64,000 nt of DNA, from positions 62,001 to 126,000 of the forward strand of contig NZ_JAUFPW010000008.1 of NCBI RefSeq assembly GCF_030409415.1. The letters are read 5' to 3'. Made by a program: the position numbers and the translations under genes. Source of the stretch: Pedobacter aquatilis. Lineage in GTDB: Bacteria > Bacteroidota > Bacteroidia > Sphingobacteriales > Sphingobacteriaceae. This document shows positions 32,908 to 41,927 of the stretch, piece by piece; within the stretch, counting starts at the first letter, position 1; every line of letters starts with the position of its first letter. A model generated the notes under the pieces. It was not told the origin of the DNA. It saw only the letters and a list, made by a program, of their open reading frames with translations, and did not search any database.

Positions 32908-33837
32908 CTATTTTTTATTAATTGAAACCATTTTTAGAATCTGCTGTTTTAATTTGCTGGTTTCTAATTTTGCATCCAACCAATTGATAGAAATGCCATC
33001 CTTTTCCATTTTTCTAAAAAAGGTATTTTGCCGCTTTGCAAATTGGCAAATTGCTACACCAAGTTTTAATTGCAACTCATCAAATGTTAATTCACCCGCC
33101 AAATACATTACAATAAACTTATATTCCAAACCGTAAAAAATTAGGGTTTCCATACTTATACCATCTTTAATTAATTGCTCTACTTCCTCAATCATTCCAT
33201 TCTTTAGGCGATGGTCCAACCGTTTAAGAATATTCGATCGTGTTATATCAACTTCACTCTTAAGACCAAAAACCAATGGATTAAATTTTGGAAAATCCTT
33301 TTTTTCGAGTGTATTATGATTTAAATACTCACCAATTTCTATGGCCCTAATCAATCTTTTTTTTGATGATTTATCAACGTGGCTGACATACTCATCATTG
33401 CACGTTCCGAGTTTGATTACCAATTCATCTTTTGATAATAAGTCAAGTTCGTCTCTTAAAGTTTGATTAACGGGAACTGCTGTGTAAGGTTGGCTCTGTA
33501 AAATTGAATGAATATACATGCCTGTACCGCCACAAAGAATTGGTAACTTTCCTAAGGATGATATTTTTTCGAATGCCTCAAAGAAATCATTCTTAAAAGC
33601 ATCCACATGGTATCTTTCTCCTGGTTCCAAAATATCTATTAAATGATAAGGAATAACTTTATTGTTAATGGAATATTCAGCTAAATCTTTACCGGTTCCA
33701 ATATTCATTCTCTTAAATATCTGGCGACTATCGGCACTGATGATTTCTCCACTTAATGCTTCTGCAACCTGAACAGCCAATTTGGTTTTGCCAGAAGCAG
33801 TTGCCCCCAAAATAATTAATAGCGGTTTTTCTTCCAT
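32908..33837 (-). CDS. miaA: tRNA dimethylallyltransferase
   Basis: MiaA transfers a dimethylallyl group to A37 of tRNAs reading UNN codons, giving i6A. The 309 residues show the P-loop LGATASGKTKLAVQVA at the N-terminus, DSRQIFKRMNIGTGKDL, LCGGTGMYIHSIL and a C-terminal half with KKRLIRAIEIGEY. Length is normal. The gene starts one base after the stop of the Vsr/GNAT-like gene at 33839, so the two are probably translationally coupled. Confidence 0.95.
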   Translation of the reverse strand: MEEKPLLIILGATASGKTKLAVQVAEALSGEIISADSRQIFKRMNIGTGKDLAEYSINNKVIPYHLIDILEPGERYHVDAFKNDFFEAFEKISSLGKLPILCGGTGMYIHSILQSQPYTAVPVNQTLRDELDLLSKDELVIKLGTCNDEYVSHVDKSSKKRLIRAIEIGEYLNHNTLEKKDFPKFNPLVFGLKSEVDITRSNILKRLDHRLKNGMIEEVEQLIKDGISMETLIFYGLEYKFIVMYLAGELTFDELQLKLGVAICQFAKRQNTFFRKMEKDGISINWLDAKLETSKLKQQILKMVSINKK

Positions 33838-33838
33838 G

Positions 33839-34642
33839 CTAAAACGTCAAAATAAACTTAATGCTTCCGGTATTAAAAACTTTTCTGTTCGAGGTTAAAT
33901 CTGAAGTTCTGATTAATGAACGGTTAAAGTTTTCATCGATTTCAAAAATTTGCGGTTGAGTTTTAGAAATCTGCTCGAAACCTAATTTAAGATAAGCAGC
34001 TCCGGCAGACCAATCTCTATCTGCATAACTCATCACATCATCTGGTTTAATATTTTTTCGGACATAAGCTATTAGCTTCGATAATCCTCCACTAATGGAA
34101 AAACCAGCTTTTACAGCGAATCGTATCAACTCAATAGATTTATAATTTTCTGAGTGATTCATTTTTCTTAGTGCTGAAAATGTAGCTACTGCAACCAGTT
34201 CATCATTAAAAAAAAGTCCAAACTTATAACGGCTGCTAACAGTGCCTTGAAGGTGATTTGCATTTAGAAATGAATCTGCTTCTGGCTTGGTTATTTTAAA
34301 AACCTCAGTTTTTCTGCCATGTACCCTGATATTCTTTCCTGCTAATGATTTTATACGTTCTATAATTTGGTTTGGTTTGCTGCAGAAAACATCTTCCCAA
34401 AGATGTATCAAACTTAAATTTTTATTATAGAATTTTTGTTGGAGAATAATAAATTCTTCAGGAGTATAGCTTGTATTGATATTTATGAGATTAAGAACAA
34501 GATGGCATTCTTTTATGAAGATTAAATTCAAATCATTTTCACAATCAAAGTCGTAACCAAAACCATTTGAACTCAACCTTTCAATTAAATCTCCTATCCA
34601 TTCGGGGCTATTTTTTTCAAAAATTTTTGGATGGATATTCAA
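33839..34642 (-). CDS. Vsr-like/GNAT-like protein related to phage Hef-type endonuclease proteins
   Basis: The 267-residue protein has two parts. Residues 40-115 (ECHLVLNLIN, LSLIHLWEDVFCSKP and IRVHGRKTEVFKI) resemble the Vsr-like segment of phage Hef-type homing endonuclease proteins. Residues 120-240 carry their characteristic second half: FLNANHLQGTVSSRYKFGLF, a strand/helix ELIRFAVKAGFSISGGLSKL, and SYADRDWSAGAAYLKLGFE, a GNAT-like pattern. It starts with TTG directly after an in-frame TAA, so the N-terminus is fixed. The nuclease-like half looks degenerate because the usual DY/IEYNGEYWH segment is not evident. It ends one base before miaA. Confidence 0.7.
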   Translation of the reverse strand: MNIHPKIFEKNSPEWIGDLIERLSSNGFGYDFDCENDLNLIFIKECHLVLNLININTSYTPEEFIILQQKFYNKNLSLIHLWEDVFCSKPNQIIERIKSLAGKNIRVHGRKTEVFKITKPEADSFLNANHLQGTVSSRYKFGLFFNDELVAVATFSALRKMNHSENYKSIELIRFAVKAGFSISGGLSKLIAYVRKNIKPDDVMSYADRDWSAGAAYLKLGFEQISKTQPQIFEIDENFNRSLIRTSDLTSNRKVFNTGSIKFILTF

Positions 34643-34716
34643 TTAACTGATGTTAAATTTGTTGTCAATGTTTGCTTTTCGGCAACAAATTTAGTTTTTC
34701 TATTTATATTGAGCGA

Positions 34717-35079
34717 TTATACCCATCCCTTTTCTTTAAAATGGATATTAATAATTTCAATTAATGTTTCAATTTCTTTAAGCTTTTCGTTATCTAATTT
34801 GCTTATTGCCAAACCGTACTTCTCACCATCAAATTGAATTAAATTTTGGTTAGATGGTTCAAATTCCAGAACATTAACCTGTATTTCAACTTCTGTCCCA
34901 TTAATATAGACTCCAGCGAAAAAACGCTCGGTAATTTTTTCACCATTTACCTCAATATTTTTCTCACTATATAAATCGTAACCTGTTTCAGAGTTTTCGT
35001 GAACAGTATATCCTAAGCTGGCATAGGGTTGTAAGCCGGCACGTATGGTTTGAAAAATTTCTACAAGGTCAGTTTTCAT
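34717..35079 (-). CDS. Hypothetical protein, 120 residues
   Basis: I do not recognise this protein. It begins MKTDLVEIFQTIRAGLQPYA, has beta-rich stretches (YDLYSEKNIEVNG, GVYINGTEVEIQVNVLEF) and a helical end (LDNEKLKEIETLIEIINIHF), with no signal peptide or membrane segment. It reads like a small cytoplasmic alpha+beta protein. It lies upstream of the Vsr/GNAT-like gene on the same strand, separated by 74 bases, and downstream of the metallo-hydrolase gene. Confidence 0.65.
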   Translation of the reverse strand: MKTDLVEIFQTIRAGLQPYASLGYTVHENSETGYDLYSEKNIEVNGEKITERFFAGVYINGTEVEIQVNVLEFEPSNQNLIQFDGEKYGLAISKLDNEKLKEIETLIEIINIHFKEKGWV

Positions 35080-35132
35080 AATTCCGTTTTTTTGAATTAA
35101 ACAATGTGAACCAACTATTGTTTAAATTTTAT

Positions 35133-36221
35133 CTACAACCACCACTTTTCGTTTTCAAAAGTATTTCCTACAACAACCGTCTCACCTAATTTAGGCGCTA
35201 TAATTGGAAATTGCTTATCGGTAGCAGCTTTTATTACTCTTTGAATTGGCTCATTCCACGGATGCATGGCCAAACTAAATTTACCCCAATGCACTGGCAT
35301 TAAAACCTTTGCCTTTAAATCTATAGCAGCATCAACAGTTTGTTCTGGAAACATATGAATGTAAGGCCAAAGTTCGTTGTACTGACCGCATTCCAAAAGC
35401 GCAACATCAAAAGGACCAAATTCTGCTCCAATAGCTTTAAAATGAGTATCGTAACCTGAATCGCCACCTAAAAAAAGTTTTGAAGAAGTAGATTGAAGCA
35501 CAAATGCCGACCAAAGTGTTTGGTTACGCTTAAATCTTCTCCCAGTAAAATGTCTTGCAGGCACAGCTGTAAAAGTCAATTTGCCAAATAAACTAATAGA
35601 TTGATTCCAGCATAATTCACTAATTTTTTCTGTTGAAATGCCCCATCTTTCTAAATGAGCACCAACACCAATCGAAGTAACAATATTTTGTGCGTTTGGC
35701 GCAATCTTTAAAATACTCTGATAATCAAGATGATCATAATGGTCGTGTGTTATTAAAAGAACATCAATATTTTTAAAATCCTCTGCCTTAACAAAATCGG
35801 TTCCATTAAAAGCTTTGCTTCCAATAAAAGAAAATGGCGATGGAGTTTTACTAAAAATCGGATCTACAAGTATACGTAAGCTTTCTATTTTTATAAGATA
35901 TGATGAATGTCCGAACCAAATAATTTCTGGAGCTGCACCTCGCTGAATATCATTAAGCGCAGGTTTTAGAAAAGTTAAAGCCTTTGAAGGTATTTTATTC
36001 GGCTGTTTTTGAAAAAGAAATTTGCGAAACACCTTAAAGAAACTAACACCTTCAGGCTGCATTAAAGTAACCGACAAATTCTGCAATGCGCCATCTTTAT
36101 AGTTTGATAAATGATGGATTGTATTAAGCCTATCACCTTTAGGCAAACGACCAAAAACTGGTAAATTGATTATAATACAATAGATTATTATTAGGAATAT
36201 TAGAATATAAACAGTTATCAT
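35133..36221 (-). CDS. Metallo-beta-lactamase-fold hydrolase, UlaG/NAPE-PLD-like
   Basis: The 362 residues start with a hydrophobic segment (ITVYILIFLIIIYCIIINLP), probably a membrane anchor, followed by a metallo-beta-lactamase fold. The metal-binding motif THDHYDHLD, the upstream IIWFGHSSYLIKIESLRILVDP and the later FLGGDSGYDTHFKAIG, ALLECGQYNE and MPVHWGKFSLAMHPWNEP match the UlaG/NAPE-PLD-like branch. Substrates in bacteria are unknown; phospholipid-like substrates are suggested by the NAPE-PLD relation only. Flanked by a LacI-family gene that is divergent (36484). Confidence 0.87.
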   Translation of the reverse strand: MITVYILIFLIIIYCIIINLPVFGRLPKGDRLNTIHHLSNYKDGALQNLSVTLMQPEGVSFFKVFRKFLFQKQPNKIPSKALTFLKPALNDIQRGAAPEIIWFGHSSYLIKIESLRILVDPIFSKTPSPFSFIGSKAFNGTDFVKAEDFKNIDVLLITHDHYDHLDYQSILKIAPNAQNIVTSIGVGAHLERWGISTEKISELCWNQSISLFGKLTFTAVPARHFTGRRFKRNQTLWSAFVLQSTSSKLFLGGDSGYDTHFKAIGAEFGPFDVALLECGQYNELWPYIHMFPEQTVDAAIDLKAKVLMPVHWGKFSLAMHPWNEPIQRVIKAATDKQFPIIAPKLGETVVVGNTFENEKWWL

Positions 36222-36438
36222 AAAAAATAGTAATGCACAAAAGTATATTAATTTAAAATTAAAATAGCAGATAATAAAACCAGTACGTTCGAATAGAACT
36301 TATGGTAAATTGATTTACGTGGTGTTGAATAATCGAAAAATAGAATACAAATTAAATAACTGTTATATAAACGTTAAAATAAAATCAAGTTTCTTATTAC
36401 AATTGCTTTTTAAAACTACAATTTCGACTAATAAATTT

Positions 36439-36450
36439 TGTAATATTACA
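36439..36450. promoter_or_regulatory. 12-base palindrome upstream of the LacI-family gene
   Basis: TGTAATATTACA lies 33 bases before the ATG at 36484. It could be an autoregulatory site. It lacks the central CG common in LacI-family operators, so this is tentative. The half-site resembles the palindrome at 491-512. Confidence 0.3.
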
Positions 36451-36483
36451 TCGTAAAGATATTTCATGTAGTTTTCAACCGAA

Positions 36484-37494
36484 ATGCAGTCGAAACCAAC
36501 AACCATAAAGGAAATTGCCAAAATTTTAAATCTTTCACCGTCAAGTGTATCAAGAGGTTTACATGATCATCCAAGTATTGGTGCAGTTACCCGAGAAAAA
36601 ATTAAGGAGCTTGCCAAATCTTTAAATTACGAACCCAACAATGCTGCGATTCTGTTTCAAAAAGGTAAAACTTATACAATTGGTGTTATTTTACCAGAAC
36701 TTGCCGAGCATTTTTTTTCTACCGCCATTTCTGCTATTGAGGATGAAGCATTAAAGAGAAATTATACAGTAATATTTGCACAATCTCATGATGATTTCGA
36801 TAAAGAAATGAAGCTTGTTGATAAAATGAAAAATCAACGGGTTGATGGTTTGCTAGTTTCAATTACAAAGGACACTTCATCATTTGAACATTTCGAAAAA
36901 CTTAAAGCATTTAACATTCCGGTTGTATTTTTTGATAGAATTCCGCCAGTTAAAAATGTTCATTATGTTGCTTGTACTTTAGAAAACGCAACTACAAAAG
37001 CAGTTAATTATTTATTAAAAAAAGGACACAGAACCATTGGGATGATTAATGGACCATCAACATTATTTGCCAGCGGCGAACGTAAAGATGGTTACATGCA
37101 AGCTATTAATTTCAACCGCCTTAAATTTGACCCAACATTAGTTACAAATTGCGATCTGACTGAAGGTGGTACAATAGAAGCCGCAGAACAGCTTATTAAT
37201 CATAAAAGAAACCCCTCTGCAATTGTAGCCTTCAATGATTACATTGCCTTATTCTTGATTAAATATCTGAAAAAAAAGAACCTGGCTGATAAAATTGATA
37301 TCGTAAGCTATGCCAATTTACCATTGATGGATTACCTCGATTATTCTCCAATCGCATCTGTTGAACAATATCCATACCTGCAAGGGCAAAAAGCTGCAAA
37401 TATATTGCTCGATTTAATTAGCAATCCAAACGCCGAAAATCAGGCATTTTACAATACACTTGTAGAATCTGATTTGGTGGTTAATGAAAAATAA
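36484..37494 (+). CDS. LacI-family transcriptional regulator
   Basis: The 336 residues have an N-terminal helix-turn-helix (IKEIAKILNLSPSSVSRGLH, residues 8-27, with hinge region IKELAKSLNYEPNNAA) and a periplasmic-binding-protein-like sensor domain (about 60-330; YTIGVILPELAEHFFSTAIS, RVDGLLVSITKDTS, GHRTIGMINGPSTLFASGER). It should bind a sugar or nucleoside ligand and control a catabolic operon, but no such operon is adjacent. It is convergent with the AraC gene, the stops being only 5 bases apart, and divergent from the metallo-hydrolase. Confidence 0.92.
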   Translation: MQSKPTTIKEIAKILNLSPSSVSRGLHDHPSIGAVTREKIKELAKSLNYEPNNAAILFQKGKTYTIGVILPELAEHFFSTAISAIEDEALKRNYTVIFAQSHDDFDKEMKLVDKMKNQRVDGLLVSITKDTSSFEHFEKLKAFNIPVVFFDRIPPVKNVHYVACTLENATTKAVNYLLKKGHRTIGMINGPSTLFASGERKDGYMQAINFNRLKFDPTLVTNCDLTEGGTIEAAEQLINHKRNPSAIVAFNDYIALFLIKYLKKKNLADKIDIVSYANLPLMDYLDYSPIASVEQYPYLQGQKAANILLDLISNPNAENQAFYNTLVESDLVVNEK

Positions 37495-37499
37495 TTCGT

Positions 37500-38447
37500 T
37501 CAAGCTTTTGTGTTTTTTAATCTATTAAGATTTCCGGGTAAAACATTGTATTTCTTTTTGAAAGCTACTGTAAAGTGTTGTGCATTTTTATAGCCAACTA
37601 AAAAAGCAACCTCATTTACACTTTTCTGCTCATTAGATAATAAATAAAACGCATGTTTCATCCGTATATCGTATAAGTAACCAAAAACTGTATTGCCAGT
37701 AATTTCTTTAAATCCCTTCTTCAACTTATAATCGTTAATCCCGACTTTTCGAGACAGTTCAATTAATGAATATGGAGTTTGAATATTTGATTCTACATGT
37801 TGTCTTGCCATTAAAATTTTATCAATATCATCCTGCTTCATTAAAAATGTTTGCTTCTGCTCTGCTTTAGTGATGAAGAGAATCAGCAAATCGTAAATTT
37901 TAGCTTCCAGATATATCTTCTTTATCTTCTGACTGATTTTCTTGTTAAATAAATCGCTCAATATCAAATTTACTTCCGGATATAAATTCAATGAAGAAAA
38001 ATCGGCTAAACTGTGAGAAGAATCTGTTCCTGTTAATTTATAATAAAGTTCCTTAAAAAACTGTAAACAAATAAATTCCGTAGTTTCATCAAATCTTAAT
38101 ACAAAGTGATTAAAATTACTCTGAACAACAGAATATTTATCTTTGCGCAAGGATGAAAATATATTACTGCCTTGGCTTGAATATTTCAACACTCCCTCCA
38201 AACAAAAAATAAAAACAATATTGTCGTTATTAACATCAAAAATAAATTCGCATTTATCGTGTGTATAAACCTTATTGTAAGAGATTTGAATCCCTTCTAA
38301 ACAAATTTCTTCCCTACCGTAATCGTAACTATCTGAAATGAGATGATGCTCTTCTTCTTTAATATTAGCTTCAACAATTATGTTGACTGAGGCATCGCTC
38401 TCGTAAATAACTTTTTTATTATCAATATTTAACAATCTTGAATTCAT
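37500..38447 (-). CDS. AraC-family transcriptional regulator of the haem-uptake locus
   Basis: The 315 residues have a poorly conserved N-terminal sensor half and a C-terminal AraC DNA-binding domain (about 210-312): SLIELSRKVGINDYKLKKGF (first helix-turn-helix) and SVNEVAFLVGYKNAQHFTVA (second). The gene is divergent from the TonB receptor at 38596, with a 148-base spacer holding two 15-base direct repeats. This layout, a divergent AraC regulator next to an iron or haem receptor, is the PchR-type arrangement. Inference: it activates the receptor-HmuY operon. The effector is not known. Confidence 0.9.
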   Translation of the reverse strand: MNSRLLNIDNKKVIYESDASVNIIVEANIKEEEHHLISDSYDYGREEICLEGIQISYNKVYTHDKCEFIFDVNNDNIVFIFCLEGVLKYSSQGSNIFSSLRKDKYSVVQSNFNHFVLRFDETTEFICLQFFKELYYKLTGTDSSHSLADFSSLNLYPEVNLILSDLFNKKISQKIKKIYLEAKIYDLLILFITKAEQKQTFLMKQDDIDKILMARQHVESNIQTPYSLIELSRKVGINDYKLKKGFKEITGNTVFGYLYDIRMKHAFYLLSNEQKSVNEVAFLVGYKNAQHFTVAFKKKYNVLPGNLNRLKNTKA

Positions 38448-38502
38448 TCAATTCTACCTAAAACTCTATCTATTAAAATATTATTTAGAATAATTCTTAA
38501 TA

Positions 38503-38538
38503 ATCCGCTTCGCGTTATAAATTATCCGTATCGCGTTA
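38503..38538. promoter_or_regulatory. Two direct repeats, candidate AraC binding sites
   Basis: ATCCGCTTCGCGTTA (38503-38517) and ATCCGTATCGCGTTA (38524-38538) match at 13 of 15 positions with a 21-base period, exactly two helical turns. They lie just upstream of the expected -33 region of the TonB receptor gene, in the AraC/receptor spacer. Confidence 0.7.
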
Positions 38539-38595
38539 ACTAATTCGGTTGATTAAGCACAAATTTGCATAATTATTTATAATTAGTCTAAATTA

Positions 38596-40665
38596 ATGAA
38601 AATATATTTATCAGCCCTTTTAAATGTAATCGCATGTTCTGCTTATGGTCAATCTGTTAAGCAAGACACATCAGCCACAAAAAATCTGAAAGAGGTTGTT
38701 ATTACAGGACAATATGGACCACAAACACTAAAAAACTCCGTTTACAATGTTAGAACCATTAGTGCTGAAAGAATTAGATTGAGAGCAGCAACGAACATTC
38801 AACAAGTTTTAAATACAGAATTAGGTTTTAGATTTACGAATGACTTGACTTTGGGAACTACAGATGTTTCTTTAATGGGCATGACCGGAAGAAATGTTAA
38901 AATATTATTGGATGGTATTCCAATGGTAGATAGATCTGATGCCAGAGAAAGCTTAGGCCAAATTGATATTAACACCGTAGAACGAATTGAAATTGTTGAA
39001 GGACCAATGTCTGTGATTTATGGCACAGATGCTTTAGCCGGCGTTATAAATATCATTACAAAAAATGCAGGTAAATCGCTATTGAGTATTAATGCTCGCA
39101 TTCAGGAAGAAACTGCAGGCAAAGAATACGAAGGTTTTAGCGGTAAGGGTTTACACAACCAGAATTTAAGTGTTAGCTGGCAGAAAAAAGGTTGGAGTGC
39201 AATAGTTGGTGCTTCTCATAATGATTTCGGTGGATGGAATATGGCACCAAAAACTGCTTTTTTAGAAGAATTTAACGCTCGGAAAAATCAATGGAAACCA
39301 AAAGAACAATGGCTTGGTAATACAAAAATCGGTTACCGAAATGAAAATTTTAATATTTGGTATCGCCTGGATGGCTTGAAAGAAGATATTGATGCTCGTT
39401 TTGGTATAAATCCGAACACATACATTGGTAAGCTCGCCACATATACTACAAAACGTTATACGCAACAATTACAATCTGAATGGAAAATCAATTCAGATTT
39501 TCAAATTACAGCTGTCGCCGGTTATACCGATTTACAGCGTGCTACTCGAACCGTAAATCATAATTTCACCAACAATACTGAAATTTTAACAACAGATGCT
39601 GGTGAACAAGATACGGCAAAGTTTAATGCAACAATTTTCAGAGCAACTGCAATTTATAAACTGAACGATAAAATCTCATTCCAACCAGGTTTTGAGTACA
39701 ATAGAGATGCAGCTTCTGGACAAAGAATTAGTGGCAGTCCGGTAATCAACGATTATGCTTTATTTATGTCTTCTGAAATAAAACCTACCGAAGGAATAGC
39801 ATTTAGACCAGGTTTAAGATTTATTAAAAACTCTATTTATGATGCGCCACCAGTTATTCCATCTTTAAATACAAAATTCAGTTTAAGTAAAACCTTGGAT
39901 TTACGTTTAGGCTTTGCCAGAGGTTTCAGGTCGCCAGCGTTGAGGGAATTATATTACGACTTTGTTGATGCAAGTCATAAAATTTACGGCAACCCAAATC
40001 TAAAAGCAGAAGAATCAAACAGTTTTAATGGTTCATTAGCTTGGTCGGGTATTATGACAAGTGAAATACAGTTTCGCTCTACCCTAGCCGGATTTTTCAA
40101 TAAGTTCAAAAATAAAATAGATTTTGGCACAGCTCCAACGGATAATTCAATTACAACTTTATTGAACATCAGTAATTTTAAAACAACTGGGGCAACCTTA
40201 GACAATACTTTTATATATAAAGATTTGCAGGCAAACGTTGGCGTATCATACATCGGCTCATTTCATAAGTATTCAGAGTATTCAACATTTACAGATAAGA
40301 AAATTGTATGGTCGCCTGAAGTAACCGCTAACATTACTTACACCATCAATAAAATTAACGGAAGCATTAGCTTATTCTATAAATATACTGGTGATAAGTT
40401 AGGCTTTCAAACCGACCCAACAAATGTTGCTGCTTATGTACCAACAAAAATTTCAGCTTTCAGCTTTGCTGATTTAATGCTTAGTAAGAATTTTTATAAA
40501 CGCTTTACATTAAATGCAGGCGTAAAAAATATTTTCAACGTAACCCAATTAAACAATACATCAACGGCTTCTGGCGGTGCACATAGCAGTGGCGGAGAAT
40601 CCATTCCATTAAGTTATGGCCGCTCTTATGTTTTGGGGTTAACATTTAACTGGAACAAAAACTAA
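38596..40665 (+). CDS. TonB-dependent outer-membrane receptor, probable haem receptor
   Basis: The 689-residue receptor has a signal peptide (first about 19 residues), a TonB-box-like segment (LKEVVITGQ) and then a plug domain (about 30-150; NVKILLDGIPMVDR, ERIEIVEGPMSVIYGTDALA), followed by a 22-stranded barrel ending in an aromatic strand (VLGLTFNWNKN). It lacks the CarboxypepD_reg domain of SusC-like receptors and is the size of classic haem/siderophore receptors such as HmuR. The HmuY-family gene starts 15 bases downstream, which supports haem as substrate. An imperfect promoter box (CAAATTTG, 38559-38566) precedes it. Confidence 0.9.
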   Translation: MKIYLSALLNVIACSAYGQSVKQDTSATKNLKEVVITGQYGPQTLKNSVYNVRTISAERIRLRAATNIQQVLNTELGFRFTNDLTLGTTDVSLMGMTGRNVKILLDGIPMVDRSDARESLGQIDINTVERIEIVEGPMSVIYGTDALAGVINIITKNAGKSLLSINARIQEETAGKEYEGFSGKGLHNQNLSVSWQKKGWSAIVGASHNDFGGWNMAPKTAFLEEFNARKNQWKPKEQWLGNTKIGYRNENFNIWYRLDGLKEDIDARFGINPNTYIGKLATYTTKRYTQQLQSEWKINSDFQITAVAGYTDLQRATRTVNHNFTNNTEILTTDAGEQDTAKFNATIFRATAIYKLNDKISFQPGFEYNRDAASGQRISGSPVINDYALFMSSEIKPTEGIAFRPGLRFIKNSIYDAPPVIPSLNTKFSLSKTLDLRLGFARGFRSPALRELYYDFVDASHKIYGNPNLKAEESNSFNGSLAWSGIMTSEIQFRSTLAGFFNKFKNKIDFGTAPTDNSITTLLNISNFKTTGATLDNTFIYKDLQANVGVSYIGSFHKYSEYSTFTDKKIVWSPEVTANITYTINKINGSISLFYKYTGDKLGFQTDPTNVAAYVPTKISAFSFADLMLSKNFYKRFTLNAGVKNIFNVTQLNNTSTASGGAHSSGGESIPLSYGRSYVLGLTFNWNKN

Positions 40666-40680
40666 TTCAAATAAAAAACG

Positions 40681-41748
40681 ATGAACAAACTTAACTCGAT
40701 TATTGCGATTGCCCTTTTGGCGGTAACTTTTACAGCTTGTAAAAAGGATGGTGAAGAACCTGTTATTGTTGCACCACCATCAGACGGTAGCACATTAACA
40801 TTAAATGGTTTAATTTCTACCGAAGCTGGAAGTTCAGCCGGAAACAGCGTATATGTAGATTTCAGTACAGATAAACAAACTTCAGTTGACAGAGATAGCT
40901 GGGATTTAGGCTTCTATTCTGGCTCAGATTTCAAAGTTATTTTGAACTCAACAAATGGTGCATCAGCACTTTTAATTAATAAGACAGATTTAAATACAGT
41001 TACAGCTACAGATTTTGACCCTAATGCGCTTAAAGTTGGTCAAGGTGGCGGAAACTTTACGATTATTGATGATGGTAGAGAAACAAACATTTTAAATAAA
41101 ACAGCAATTGCTACTGTTTCAGCAACCGATGCCGATAATAAAGTTTACATCATCAACAGAAAAGGTGGTTCAAATACTGTTTTAGCAAACGATGAATTGT
41201 ATAAAATCCGCGTTTTAAGAAAAGGAACTGGTTATACTTTACAATATGCTAAATTAACAGCTACAACTTTTACAAGTTTAGATATCGTTAAAAATGCAGA
41301 AAGCAATTTTCAATTTACCTCACTAGTTAGAGGCACTACTGCAACAGCTGAGCCAACTAAAGCAACCTGGGATATCGTTTGGGGTTACAGTATGTATTGG
41401 ACAGCAGCCGGAACAACTCAATTACCTTACGGTTTCTCTGATTTAGTTTTCATTAACAATATTGGTGGCGTTACAGCAGCTCAGGTTTCTACAACAACCA
41501 AAACTTATGCGGCATTTGCAGCAGCTGATGTTACAGGCATTACCTTTTCTTCATCAAGAGATATAATTGGTTCTAACTGGAGAAATACAACCGGAGCTGC
41601 AATTGGTGTAAGAACTGATGTTTTCTACGTAGTTAAAGATGGTGCAGGGAATGTTTACAAACTAAAATTCAACAGCTTTATTTCAAATGATGGTGGAACA
41701 CGTGGTAAACCAGTCATCGAATATAAATTAGTTAAAAAAGGCGCATAA
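40681..41748 (+). CDS. HmuY-family haem-binding lipoprotein
   Basis: The 355-residue protein starts with a lipoprotein signal (MNKLNSIIAIALLAVTFTAC, lipid-modified Cys20). The mature region shows the HmuY fold pattern, with VYVDFSTDKQTSVDRDSWDL (also seen in characterised HmuY proteins as the phrase following the first strands), later TWDIVWGYSMYWTAAGTTQL and a C-terminal KLKFNSFISNDGGTRGKP. HmuY-type proteins capture haem at the surface and pass it to HmuR. The adjacent receptor and AraC regulator make this a complete uptake unit, without visible haem permease or oxygenase. Confidence 0.88.
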   Translation: MNKLNSIIAIALLAVTFTACKKDGEEPVIVAPPSDGSTLTLNGLISTEAGSSAGNSVYVDFSTDKQTSVDRDSWDLGFYSGSDFKVILNSTNGASALLINKTDLNTVTATDFDPNALKVGQGGGNFTIIDDGRETNILNKTAIATVSATDADNKVYIINRKGGSNTVLANDELYKIRVLRKGTGYTLQYAKLTATTFTSLDIVKNAESNFQFTSLVRGTTATAEPTKATWDIVWGYSMYWTAAGTTQLPYGFSDLVFINNIGGVTAAQVSTTTKTYAAFAAADVTGITFSSSRDIIGSNWRNTTGAAIGVRTDVFYVVKDGAGNVYKLKFNSFISNDGGTRGKPVIEYKLVKKGA

Positions 41749-41927
41749 ACCTTTTATAAAATTATGTTTTGTTAGTTGGATAATTGGCTCGCCGCGATGG
41801 TGGGCCTTATCTTTTTAAATTGAATCTAGTAATAAAAGAAAATCCCAAAGTGCAATACTCTAGGACTTTTTTATAAGTGAATAAAAAGGCAATCAATATC
41901 AGTTAATGATGCAATTGAATTTATCTT

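Noticed and set aside
36439..36450. Confident LacI operator
   Set aside because: The palindrome is short, AT-rich and lacks the central CG usual for this family, so I list it only as tentative.
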